The notes beneath the pieces are model-generated. The model worked only from the letters and a program-made list of their open reading frames with translations. It was not told where the DNA came from and did no database searches. A program made the position numbers and the translations under genes. DNA of 14,070 nucleotides from Candidatus Bipolaricaulota bacterium (lineage in GTDB: Bacteria; Bipolaricaulota; Bipolaricaulia; UBA7950; UBA9294): assembly GCA_030612485.1 (NCBI GenBank), contig JAUWNS010000053.1, positions 1 to 14,070 of the forward strand, in the 5' to 3' direction. Positions 1 through 7,224 of the stretch are shown here, one piece after another (within the stretch, counting starts at the first letter, position 1; every line of letters begins with the position of its first letter).

Positions 1-1668
1 CACATCTTCCTCCAGACAATCGCGTCCCACTACGGAGCGCTCTTCTCAAAGAACGGGAATGGGGTCTGTCATCAGCTTCATTACGAGCGCTTCGGTGCAC
101 CGGGGAAGCCTCTTCTCGGTTCTGATTCCCATACTCCAACCGCGGGTGGGCTGGGGATGCTCGGAATCGGTGCCGGCGGGGTGGATGTAGCCGTAGCGAT
201 GGGAGGGGGACTCTTCTACCTTACTGTCCCTAAGATGATGCGGGTCGTCCTCACTGGCGAGTTTCTGTGGGGTGTTTCGGCGAAGGATGCGGCATTGGAG
301 CTCCTGCGACGGATCTCGGTGAAGGGCGGTGTCGGCTACTTCATCGAGTTTGCGGGACCCGGGGTGAAGACCCTCTCCGTTCCGGAGCGGGCAACGATTA
401 CCAACATGTGCACCGAGACGGGAGCTACCTCGTCGATCTTCCCTGCAGACGAGATCACCGCTGTATTCTTGAAGATGCAGGGACGCGAAAAGGACTTCAC
501 CGAACTCTCCCCTGACGAGGATGCGACCTACGATCAGACGATCGAGATCGACCTTTCAACGTTGAAGCCGCTCGTCGCGATGCCCGGGATGCCGGACAAC
601 GTCTATGACATCGAAGAGGTCCTCGGGACGAAGATCGATCAGGTGTTCATCGGGTCTTGCACCAACGGTAGTTTCCGCGATATCAAGACCGTCGCGGAGA
701 TGCTTAAAGGGAAGCATGTCTCAACTGCAATTGATGTGATCGTCTCCCCTGGTTCGCGTCAGGCTTGGGAGATGTTGATGGAGGACGGTAGCTTCCTCGC
801 CCTCACCAAGGCTGGTGTGCGGATGATCGAGCCGGGGTGCAACGCCTGCATCGGGATCGGGTTCGTCCCTGGGAACGAGCACCTGTCGTTGCGCACGGTC
901 AACCGAAACTGGAAGGGACGTGGCGGGAACAAATTCGGGAAGCTCGCCCTGTGTAGCCCACAGGTCGCGGCTGCGTCCGCCCTCACCGGACGGATTGCCG
1001 ACCCACGGGAACTTCCGCCAGTATCGGTCAGTATTGACCGACTCACGGTGGACGACTACCTGATCCTCGATCCAGTGGGAGATCGGATGGAGATCAGACG
1101 CGCGCCGAATATTGTCCAACTCAAACCGCAAGAGCCACTCTCTCCGATCCTGAAAGGCGAGGTGTTGCTCAAGCTGGGGGACGGGATCTCAACCGACGCG
1201 ATCATGCCGGCTGGACCGCTCACCCAGCACCTGCGCAGCAATCTCCCCGAGATCTCTAAATTCACCTTCTTCTACGAGGACAAGGAATTTGCGACCCGTG
1301 CTCAAGAGAAGAAAGGTGGGTTCATCGTCGGAGGGGATAACTACGGCCAGGGTTCCTCGCGCGAACACGCTGCACTTGCGCCGTGGCAGCTGGGGATCAA
1401 GGCGGTCTTTGCCAAGACCTACGCCCGCATTCACCGGTCCAACCTGATCAACGTGGGGATCATCCCTTTCCTCTGCGATACCGACGCCTTAGATCAGGGT
1501 GATCAACTGGAGATCGATGTCTCCAGCCTGGATGATGGCATGATTCTTACCAACAAGACAAAGGGCGAGACGCTCGCTGTTCATCACGATCTCTCTCCGC
1601 GTGAGGTGGAGATGATAAAGATGGGAGGGCTCCTCTCCTATACAACAGCGCAAAACAAGAAAGGTTAA
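1..1668 (+). CDS. Aconitate hydratase (5' end beyond window)
   Basis: Interconverts citrate and isocitrate through cis-aconitate using a [4Fe-4S] cluster in the cytoplasm. The open frame runs from the first base, so the start lies outside the window. The 555 visible residues look like the single-chain bacterial 'Aquifex type' aconitase of roughly 640-660 residues, so about 85-100 N-terminal residues are missing. Visible motifs are GSDSHTPTAGG (about codons 40-50), the first cluster cysteine in GSCTNG (codon at 658), the second and third in GCNACIG (codons at 838 and 847), and the swivel-domain GQGSSREHAAL with catalytic Ser and Arg (about 1351-1370). It stops at TAA 1666-1668 and is followed by a hairpin, so it is probably transcribed apart from the iclR-icd-aclBA operon that it serves. 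The internal ATG at 157 is not the start, because conserved sequence continues upstream of it. Homoaconitase or isopropylmalate isomerase is less likely given the full-length one-chain architecture. Confidence 0.95.
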   Translation, partial: HIFLQTIASHYGALFSKNGNGVCHQLHYERFGAPGKPLLGSDSHTPTAGGLGMLGIGAGGVDVAVAMGGGLFYLTVPKMMRVVLTGEFLWGVSAKDAALELLRRISVKGGVGYFIEFAGPGVKTLSVPERATITNMCTETGATSSIFPADEITAVFLKMQGREKDFTELSPDEDATYDQTIEIDLSTLKPLVAMPGMPDNVYDIEEVLGTKIDQVFIGSCTNGSFRDIKTVAEMLKGKHVSTAIDVIVSPGSRQAWEMLMEDGSFLALTKAGVRMIEPGCNACIGIGFVPGNEHLSLRTVNRNWKGRGGNKFGKLALCSPQVAAASALTGRIADPRELPPVSVSIDRLTVDDYLILDPVGDRMEIRRAPNIVQLKPQEPLSPILKGEVLLKLGDGISTDAIMPAGPLTQHLRSNLPEISKFTFFYEDKEFATRAQEKKGGFIVGGDNYGQGSSREHAALAPWQLGIKAVFAKTYARIHRSNLINVGIIPFLCDTDALDQGDQLEIDVSSLDDGMILTNKTKGETLAVHHDLSPREVEMIKMGGLLSYTTAQNKKG

Positions 1669-1697
1669 CCCGTTTTCCTTTACAAACCTGAGTCCGC

Positions 1698-1734
1698 GCG
1701 CACCGCTCGATCATGAGCGGTGCGCTTCTCTCTT
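1698..1734 (+). terminator. Hairpin terminator after aconitase
   Basis: An 11-bp perfect stem (GCGCACCGCTC at 1698-1708, GAGCGGTGCGC at 1715-1725) with a 6-nt loop is followed by a pyrimidine-rich stretch, TTCTCTCTT. The U-tract is imperfect, but position (30 nt after the aconitase stop) and stem strength fit a Rho-independent terminator separating aconitase from the next operon. Confidence 0.7.
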
Positions 1735-1741
1735 GCAGCCC

Positions 1742-1770
1742 TTGAAAAGGGGCGATCGAGGAACTATCAT
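1742..1770 (+). promoter_or_regulatory. Candidate sigma70-type promoter of iclR-icd-aclBA
   Basis: TTGAAA (1742-1747) and TATCAT (1765-1770) are separated by exactly 17 nt, a good match to a housekeeping promoter. Transcription would start near 1777, leaving a leader of about 38 nt before the GTG at 1815. It lies just after the aconitase terminator and before the first operon gene. Inferred from pattern only. Confidence 0.55.
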
Positions 1771-1781
1771 ACTCACATAGT
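1763..1781. promoter_or_regulatory. Inverted repeat overlapping the -10 box (candidate operator)
   Basis: ACTAT (1763-1767) and ATAGT (1777-1781) are inverted with a 9-nt spacer and cover the -10 element and predicted transcription start. Many IclR regulators bind a palindrome at their own promoter, so this is a possible autoregulatory site. The arms are only 5 bp, so chance is a real alternative. Confidence 0.3.
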
Positions 1782-1814
1782 AAGATCGCATTCTCGTAAT
1801 GGGAGAACAAACTC

Positions 1815-2582
1815 GTGGGACGAGGGCGCTTGAACACACTGGATAAGTTCGTCAACATCTTGACTCTGTTCACCGAAGGGACGCCTGTAATGAGCGTTCC
1901 CGAGATCGCAATGAGCCTTAAACTTCCCACAAGCACAGCCTACCGCTACGTCTCCGCATTGAAACGTGCCGGACTGATCGAAGAGGCGGCAGGAACAGAT
2001 GGCTACTCCCTCGGTACAAAGATTCTCGAACTTGCCCGCGCTGTCCCTAAGAAGACCCTCCAACAGATCTCAATTCCCATCATGGCTCAACTGGCCAAAG
2101 AGACAGGAGAGAGCATCATCCTCTGTGGACTACGCGACCATGACGGGGTCTGCCTGGAGAAGGTGGAGGGACACCATGTTCTGCGCGTTTCTCATCGGCG
2201 CGGGGCGACCTTTCCGCTGCACGCAGGGGCTTCAGGGAAGGTCCTACTGGCCTACCTTGATACCAGCGAGCGCGATGAGATCATCAACCGGATCGAATTC
2301 ACCAAGTTCTCCGAGACCACAATCACCGATTTGCGCAAACTGAAGGAAGAGCTCCGGAAAATCAGGGCCCAGGGGTATGCGGAGAGTGATGGCGAGGTCA
2401 TCCGCGAAACCTACGGGATCGGCGCACCTATCTTGTCTCAGTCGGGGAAGGCCCTCGCAGCGTTGAGCATCTCCGCTCCGACGCATCGGCTTGAGGGGAA
2501 GAAACGTGAACAGACTATTAAACTGGTGGTCACCGCTGCCAGAAGGATCACGAAAGGACTGTTGACGCAAGAGGTTCAATGA
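1815..2582 (+). CDS. IclR-family transcriptional regulator, first gene of the icd-aclBA operon
   Basis: Cytoplasmic DNA-binding regulator of 255 residues, the usual IclR length. The N-terminal winged helix-turn-helix is at about residues 8-60 (recognition region around 27-50, [20 protein letters not shown]). The C-terminal effector-binding GAF-like domain follows from about 80 to 250, with the family signature [15 protein letters not shown] and a late GIGAPI / ALSISAP segment. The GTG start is chosen because GGGAGA (1801-1806) sits upstream and the frame begins just before the winged helix; no in-frame ATG lies nearby upstream. It is followed after 34 nt by icd and shares its promoter, so it probably controls the citrate-cleavage genes and itself. 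The ligand is unknown; a TCA or 2-oxo acid would be a reasonable guess from context only. Confidence 0.9.
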   Translation: MGRGRLNTLDKFVNILTLFTEGTPVMSVPEIAMSLKLPTSTAYRYVSALKRAGLIEEAAGTDGYSLGTKILELARAVPKKTLQQISIPIMAQLAKETGESIILCGLRDHDGVCLEKVEGHHVLRVSHRRGATFPLHAGASGKVLLAYLDTSERDEIINRIEFTKFSETTITDLRKLKEELRKIRAQGYAESDGEVIRETYGIGAPILSQSGKALAALSISAPTHRLEGKKREQTIKLVVTAARRITKGLLTQEVQ

Positions 2583-2616
2583 GACACAAGCCACGAAGCA
2601 AAGGAGAGTAAGGTCA

Positions 2617-3909
2617 ATGAGTAACAACCAAGCAGAGAGCGGCACCGCGATTACGATCACCAAGGGGCACCTGAACGTCCCGGATCGACCGATTATCCCT
2701 TACATCCGCGGGGATGGTATCGGGATGGATGTCACCCCGGTGATGTTGAAGGTGGTCGATGCCGCGGTGGAGAAGGCTTACAACGGCAAGAAGAAGATCG
2801 AGTGGCTGAAGGTTTTGGCCGGGGATGAGGCGATCGCCAAGAACCACCCCGATCTATCCGAGGAGGAAATTGCTGCGATCCCTCCCGACGAGCGGCAGAA
2901 TCTCTATCTCCCTGAGGAGACGATCCAGGCGGTCCGCGATTACCTGGTTGCGATCAAGGGGCCACTAACCACACCGGTGGGGGGCGGAATTCGCAGCCTG
3001 AACGTGGCCATGCGTAAGATCCTCGACCTCTTCGCCTGTGTGCGGCCGGTCTGCCACATCGGGACCCCGGCTCCGGTGAAGCGCCCGCAGGACCTGGACA
3101 TCGTCTTCTTCCGCGAAAATACTGAGGACGTTTACTCCGGAATTGAGTGGCGTGCCGGAACCCCGGAAGCGGACAAGGTGATCGCCTGGCTCCGCGATGA
3201 GATGGGCGTTACAAGCATCCGTTTCCCAAAAATGTGCGGGATCGGGATCAAGCCGATCAGCGAGGAAGGGACGAAGCGCCTTGTGCGCGCGGCGATCGAC
3301 TACGCAATCGCTAACGGACGCGAGTCGGTCACCCTCGCCCACAAGGGGAACATCATGAAGTTCACCGAGGGTGCCTTCCGCGACTGGGGGTACGAGGTCG
3401 GACGTGAGTACGAGGAGATCATCACCGAAGACGAGGTGTACAAGAATCATGGGGGGACCGTTCCTGCGGGGAAGATCCTCCTCAAGGATCGCATCGCGGA
3501 TCAGTTCTTCCAGCAGATGCTCCTTCGCCCGGATGAGTACGATGTGGTAGCCACGATGAACCTGAACGGTGATTACATGTCCGACGCAGCCGCGGCCCAG
3601 GTCGGCGGGCTCGGCGTCGCTCCTGGAGCGAACATCAACTACACCACCGGGATAAGCCTGTTCGAGGCGACACACGGGACGGCACCCAAGCACGCCGGCA
3701 AGGACAAGGTCAACCCGGGGAGTCTCATCCTCTCTGCAGTGGAGATGCTCCGCTACATGAAGTGGAACGAGGCAGCAGAGATGGTCCTATCCGGGATAAA
3801 GCGCGCGATCGCGTCCAAACGGGTGACTTACGACCTCGAACGGCAGATGGAAGGGGCGACGCTACTCTCCTGCTCTGCGTTCGGCGACGAGATAATCAAA
3901 AACCTTTAA
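2617..3909 (+). CDS. icd: Isocitrate dehydrogenase, NADP-dependent type
   Basis: Interconverts isocitrate with 2-oxoglutarate and CO2 in the cytoplasm; next to ATP-citrate lyase it may run as a reductive carboxylase. The 430 residues match the E. coli Icd type (416) over the whole length. Visible are the substrate loop [10 protein letters not shown] with Ser127 (equivalent to the E. coli phosphorylated Ser113), catalytic Tyr173 ([12 protein letters not shown]) and Lys243 ([12 protein letters not shown]), and the metal-site region [18 protein letters not shown]. In the coenzyme pocket, Lys358, Tyr405 and Arg409 match the E. coli NADP determinants Lys344, Tyr391 and Arg395. Position 359 is His where E. 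coli has Tyr345. The ATG follows AAGGAGAG (2601-2608) at normal spacing. It is the second gene of the operon; aclB begins 17 nt after its stop. Confidence 0.95.
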   Translation: MSNNQAESGTAITITKGHLNVPDRPIIPYIRGDGIGMDVTPVMLKVVDAAVEKAYNGKKKIEWLKVLAGDEAIAKNHPDLSEEEIAAIPPDERQNLYLPEETIQAVRDYLVAIKGPLTTPVGGGIRSLNVAMRKILDLFACVRPVCHIGTPAPVKRPQDLDIVFFRENTEDVYSGIEWRAGTPEADKVIAWLRDEMGVTSIRFPKMCGIGIKPISEEGTKRLVRAAIDYAIANGRESVTLAHKGNIMKFTEGAFRDWGYEVGREYEEIITEDEVYKNHGGTVPAGKILLKDRIADQFFQQMLLRPDEYDVVATMNLNGDYMSDAAAAQVGGLGVAPGANINYTTGISLFEATHGTAPKHAGKDKVNPGSLILSAVEMLRYMKWNEAAEMVLSGIKRAIASKRVTYDLERQMEGATLLSCSAFGDEIIKNL

Positions 3910-3926
3910 AAGAGGGTGAATGACTG

Positions 3927-5204
3927 ATGGCACAGAAAGGGATACGTGAATACGACGCCAAGCGCCTGATCGCGAAAGCGCTACCTGAGTATTCGAACGG
4001 AGCATTCCGCTTCGATGGACAGCTGGTGCTTGTCTCCCCGGAGACGGACCTCCCTGCCCTGGTAGCGGAGAATCCATGGCTGAAGAGAGAGCGGCTGGTC
4101 GTAAAACCGGATCAGCTGTTCGGAAAGAGGGGGAAGAACAACCTTCTTCTCCTCGATGCCGATTTCGATCAGGCACGTGCGTGGATCGGAGAACGGATGA
4201 ATAAAGCGGTGACGATCGTGCAGACGACCGGCGAGACCACCGGACGGTTGACACACTTCTTGATCGAGCCGTTCGTTCCCCACGAGGAGGAGTACTACCT
4301 AGCGTTCACCTCCAAGGCCAATGCGGATATCATCCATTTCTCCACTAAGGGCGGAGTGGACATCGAGGCGGTGTGGGATTCTGTCGTGACGATCGAGGTA
4401 CCGGTGGCCGCCGATGCAGCAGAGGTCGACATCATCTCTCACCTACCCGACATAGCCAAGAAGGAGACGATCGCCAAGTTTATCAAGGCTCTTTTCGCGA
4501 TCTACCGCGACTACTACTTTGCCTATCTTGAGTTCAACCCGATCGCCTTCTCAGGCGATACCGTCGTCCCCTTGGACACGGTGGCGAAACTCGACGACAC
4601 CGCTGCGTTCCAGTGCACCGAGAAGTGGGGGAAGATCGAGTTCCCCAAGGCGTTTGGGAGCAGTTCCACCAAGGAAGAGGCGTACATCGCTTCCCTTGAC
4701 GAGAAGACAGGGGCATCGCTCAAGCTGACCCTCCTCAATCCCGAGGGACGCGTGTGGACGCTCGTTGCCGGCGGAGGGGCGAGTGTCATTTACGCGGACA
4801 CGGTCGTCGATCTGGGGTACGGAAAAGAACTCGCAAACTACGGGGAGTACAGTGGAAACCCGACAACTGAGTTGACCTACGAGTACACCAAAACGGTTCT
4901 CGATCTGATGACGCGGAAGCCGGATCCGGACGGTCAGCCAAAGTACCTCTTGATCGGTGGTGGGATCGCCAACTTTACCGATGTTGCCAAGACCTTCACC
5001 GGGATCATCAAGGCACTCGAGGACTACAAGGACAAACTGCGCGAGAACAACGTAAAGATCTACGTGCGTCGCGGTGGCCCCAACTACAAGGAGGGGCTGG
5101 AGAACATGCGACGGGTCGGAGAACGGATTGGGGTTCCCCTCGAGGTCTACGGCCCGGAGACCCACATGACCCGCATCGTATCACTCGCACTGGAGGCCAA
5201 GTGA
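3927..5204 (+). CDS. aclB: ATP-citrate lyase, small/beta subunit (ATP-grasp and citrate-binding)
   Basis: Subunit of ATP-citrate lyase, which cleaves citrate with CoA and ATP to acetyl-CoA and oxaloacetate, the diagnostic reaction of the classical reductive TCA cycle. The 425 residues align with the N-terminal part of animal ACLY and with AclB of green sulfur bacteria (about 400). The order is an ATP-grasp domain (LVVKPDQLFGKRGK near residue 55, FLIEPFVPHEEEYY near 112, YLEFNPIA near 200), then GASLKLTLLNPEGRVWTLVA, then the citrate-binding segment with NYGEYSGNPTTE (Tyr308) and VRRGGPNYKEG, ending in ETHMTRIVSLALEAK. It starts 17 nt after icd, and its TGA overlaps the aclA ATG by one base. 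Naming follows the Chlorobium convention. Succinyl-CoA synthetase beta is excluded by the ACLY-like C-terminal half. Confidence 0.96.
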   Translation: MAQKGIREYDAKRLIAKALPEYSNGAFRFDGQLVLVSPETDLPALVAENPWLKRERLVVKPDQLFGKRGKNNLLLLDADFDQARAWIGERMNKAVTIVQTTGETTGRLTHFLIEPFVPHEEEYYLAFTSKANADIIHFSTKGGVDIEAVWDSVVTIEVPVAADAAEVDIISHLPDIAKKETIAKFIKALFAIYRDYYFAYLEFNPIAFSGDTVVPLDTVAKLDDTAAFQCTEKWGKIEFPKAFGSSSTKEEAYIASLDEKTGASLKLTLLNPEGRVWTLVAGGGASVIYADTVVDLGYGKELANYGEYSGNPTTELTYEYTKTVLDLMTRKPDPDGQPKYLLIGGGIANFTDVAKTFTGIIKALEDYKDKLRENNVKIYVRRGGPNYKEGLENMRRVGERIGVPLEVYGPETHMTRIVSLALEAK

Positions 5205-5206
5205 TG
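5192..5206 (+). promoter_or_regulatory. Ribosome binding site and TGATG junction deciding the aclA start
   Basis: GGAGG (5192-5196) lies inside the last codons of aclB. It is 7 nt from the ATG at 5204 and only 4 nt from the GTG at 5201, so the ATG is the better start. TGA (5202-5204) and ATG (5204-5206) share one base, a layout for translational coupling that would help keep the two lyase subunits in balance. Confidence 0.7.
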
Positions 5207-7051
5207 GAAGACTACAGGCTGTTCACAAGAGAGACTAAAGCCTTCATCTATGGAGGGCAGACCCGCGCAGTGCAGCGCATGCTCGACTTCGACTACATGT
5301 GTCGCAAGGAATCCCCGAGCGTGGTGGCGATGATCACCCCCGAACGAGGCGGGTTCGAGAAGTTCTTCTGGGGAACCAAGGAGGTCCGCATCCCACGCAT
5401 CACGGGCATTGCAGAGGCGACCGCGCGGTTCCCGGAGGCCGATGTGATGGTGAACTTCGCCTCACAGCGATCGGCGTATGACGTGACGATGGAGGCACTC
5501 GATAGCGATACGATCCGCACGGTGGCCGTCATTGCCGAGGGTATTCCCGAGCGGCAAGCACGGATCATGTCCGTAACGGCGAAGAAGAAGGGTAAATGGA
5601 TCATCGGTCCGGCCACCGGCGGTGGAGGCACAGCCGGTGCGTTCAAGATTGGGAACGCTGCCGGGACGATGGAGAACATCAAGATGGCAAACCTCTATCG
5701 CCCTGGCTCAGTCGGCTTCGTCTCCGTCTCCGGGGGGCTCTCCAACGAGATGTACAACGTCATCGCCCGCAATACAGATGGGTTGTACGAAGGGATCGCC
5801 ATCGGCGGTGATGCCTTCCCTGGTTCCTCTCTCCTCGATCACTTGCTCCGCTACGAGGTGAATCCGGAGATCAAGATGGTAGTCTGTCTCGGTGAGTTAG
5901 GAGGGACGGCTGAACTCGAGATCGCGCAAGCCGTCAAGGATGGGCGACTGAAGAAACCACTCGTGATGTGGGTAACCGGAACCTGTGCCAAGGTTCTTCC
6001 CGGCCAGGTTCAGTTCGGACACGCTGGCGCCAAGGCCGATTCGGCCGCGGAGACGGCCGACGCCAAGAACGCCGCCCTGCGCGAGGCGGGGGTAATCGTT
6101 CCCAGTTCGTTCGACGATTACCACCTGAAGATCAAGGAGACCTACGACAAGCTTGTTGCCGACGGTGCGATCACCCCGGCCGAGGACTTCACCCCGCCGA
6201 ACATCCCGATGGACTATAAGCAGGCCGTGGCCGAGGGGCTCGTGCGCAAGCCAACCGGGTTCATCAGCACGATCTGCGATGAGTCGGGAGAGGTTCACAA
6301 CTACTGCGGTATCCCTATCGATGAAGTGATCGACAAGAAATATGGGATTGGTGGCGTTGTCGGACTCCTGTGGTTCAAGAAGGATATCCCGGTCTACGCG
6401 CGTGAGTTTATCGAGATCGTCCTGCAGATCATCGCCGACCATGGCCCGGCAGTCGCTGGGGCGCACAACACCATCGTCACCGCACGCGCGGGCAAAGACT
6501 TGATCAGTTCCCTTGTGAGTGGGCTATTGGCGATCGGCCCCCGCTTCGGCGGCGCGGTGAACGGTGCGGCCGAGCACTTCCTCTACGGATTCCGTAATCA
6601 GCTTCCCCCACGGGAGTTCGTCAATGCGATGAAACAGAGGAACGTGCGGATCCAAGGGATCGGCCACCGCCTACACACGGTGGAGAATCCGGACAAACGC
6701 GTGGAGATCATGAAGGGATACGCGAAAGCACACTTCAAGAAGACCGAACTTCTCGACTACACGCTATCGGTCGAAGCGGTGACGACGCAGAAGAAGAGCA
6801 ACCTGATCATGAACGTCGACGGCTGCATCGGTGTATTGCTCGTCGATCTGTTGAAGGAGCTTCAGTTCTCCGACGCCGAGATCGACGAGATGATCGCCGC
6901 GGGTCTGTTCAACGCCCTGTTCGTCCTCGGTCGTTCGATCGGTTTCATGGGGCACTATTTCGACCAGAAGCGGCTCAAGCAACCGCTCTACCGCCATCCC
7001 ATGGACGAGATCCTCTACGATGTCCCGGACCGACCAGAGAAGGTGGGGTAG
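5204..7051 (+). CDS. aclA: ATP-citrate lyase, large/alpha subunit (phospho-His and citrate synthase-like domains)
   Basis: Carries the phosphorylated histidine and the carbon-carbon bond-cleaving domain of ATP-citrate lyase. The 615 residues align with the C-terminal part of animal ACLY and with AclA of green sulfur bacteria (about 608). The succinyl-CoA synthetase-like N-terminal half has TRAVQRMLDFDYMCRKE near residue 25, GGTAGAFKIGNAAG, RPGSVGFVSVSGGLSNEMYN, and phospho-accepting His273 in QFGHAGAKA. The citrate synthase-like C-terminal half has ADHGPAVAGAHNTIVTARAG, RFGGAVNGAAE, catalytic His488 in GIGHRLHT, Asp539 in MNVDGCIGV, and the conserved end GRSIGFMGHYFDQKRLKQ. The key residues are all present, so the enzyme should be active. 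A gapless junction with aclB and a strong hairpin downstream make it the last operon gene. Plain citrate synthase or succinyl-CoA synthetase alpha is excluded because both domains are joined in one chain. Confidence 0.96.
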   Translation: MEDYRLFTRETKAFIYGGQTRAVQRMLDFDYMCRKESPSVVAMITPERGGFEKFFWGTKEVRIPRITGIAEATARFPEADVMVNFASQRSAYDVTMEALDSDTIRTVAVIAEGIPERQARIMSVTAKKKGKWIIGPATGGGGTAGAFKIGNAAGTMENIKMANLYRPGSVGFVSVSGGLSNEMYNVIARNTDGLYEGIAIGGDAFPGSSLLDHLLRYEVNPEIKMVVCLGELGGTAELEIAQAVKDGRLKKPLVMWVTGTCAKVLPGQVQFGHAGAKADSAAETADAKNAALREAGVIVPSSFDDYHLKIKETYDKLVADGAITPAEDFTPPNIPMDYKQAVAEGLVRKPTGFISTICDESGEVHNYCGIPIDEVIDKKYGIGGVVGLLWFKKDIPVYAREFIEIVLQIIADHGPAVAGAHNTIVTARAGKDLISSLVSGLLAIGPRFGGAVNGAAEHFLYGFRNQLPPREFVNAMKQRNVRIQGIGHRLHTVENPDKRVEIMKGYAKAHFKKTELLDYTLSVEAVTTQKKSNLIMNVDGCIGVLLVDLLKELQFSDAEIDEMIAAGLFNALFVLGRSIGFMGHYFDQKRLKQPLYRHPMDEILYDVPDRPEKVG

Positions 7052-7091
7052 GAGAATAAACCTCTAGCTTCACTCAGCTTGGAACATCATG

Positions 7092-7124
7092 CGACCGGGC
7101 CCACGTGGCCCGGTCGTTGCTTTG
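7092..7124 (+). terminator. Hairpin terminator at the end of the iclR-icd-aclBA operon
   Basis: A perfect 10-bp GC-rich stem, CGACCGGGCC (7092-7101) with GGCCCGGTCG (7107-7116) and loop CACGT, is followed by TTGCTTTG. It lies 40 nt after the aclA stop. The U-tract is modest, but the stem is very strong. Confidence 0.75.
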
Positions 7125-7172
7125 TGGACGGTTACGATTTGGGGGTCTTTTTGAGTGGGGTAATGCGGCAGC

Positions 7173-7201
7173 TTGACACGATAGCCATAGGCGTATATTA
7201 T
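7173..7201 (+). promoter_or_regulatory. Near-consensus sigma70 promoter of the second iclR gene
   Basis: A perfect -35 TTGACA (7173-7178) is followed after exactly 17 nt by TATTAT (7196-7201). This is the best promoter match in the window. The expected start is near 7208, which gives a leader of only about 17 nt before the ATG at 7225. An inverted repeat overlaps the -10. Confidence 0.7.
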
Positions 7202-7207
7202 GATACG
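7192..7207. promoter_or_regulatory. Inverted repeat across the -10 box (candidate operator of second IclR)
   Basis: CGTAT (7192-7196) and ATACG (7203-7207) are inverted with a 6-nt AT-rich spacer centred on the -10 element. Such a site would let a dimeric regulator block the promoter. Short arms keep confidence low. Confidence 0.35.
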
Positions 7208-7224
7208 GTGTTTACATAGTCAAA

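Noticed and set aside
2965..3693. Long open frame (242 codons) on the minus strand
   Set aside because: It is fully antisense to icd, whose motifs are all conserved. The composition is a shadow of the coding strand, with no recognisable domain.
4551..5165. Open frame of 204 codons on the minus strand
   Set aside because: Antisense to aclB, which is conserved to the residue with known ATP-citrate lyases; no domain seen in the antisense product.
5897..6466. Open frame of 189 codons on the minus strand
   Set aside because: Antisense to aclA across conserved catalytic regions; no motif or ribosome site.
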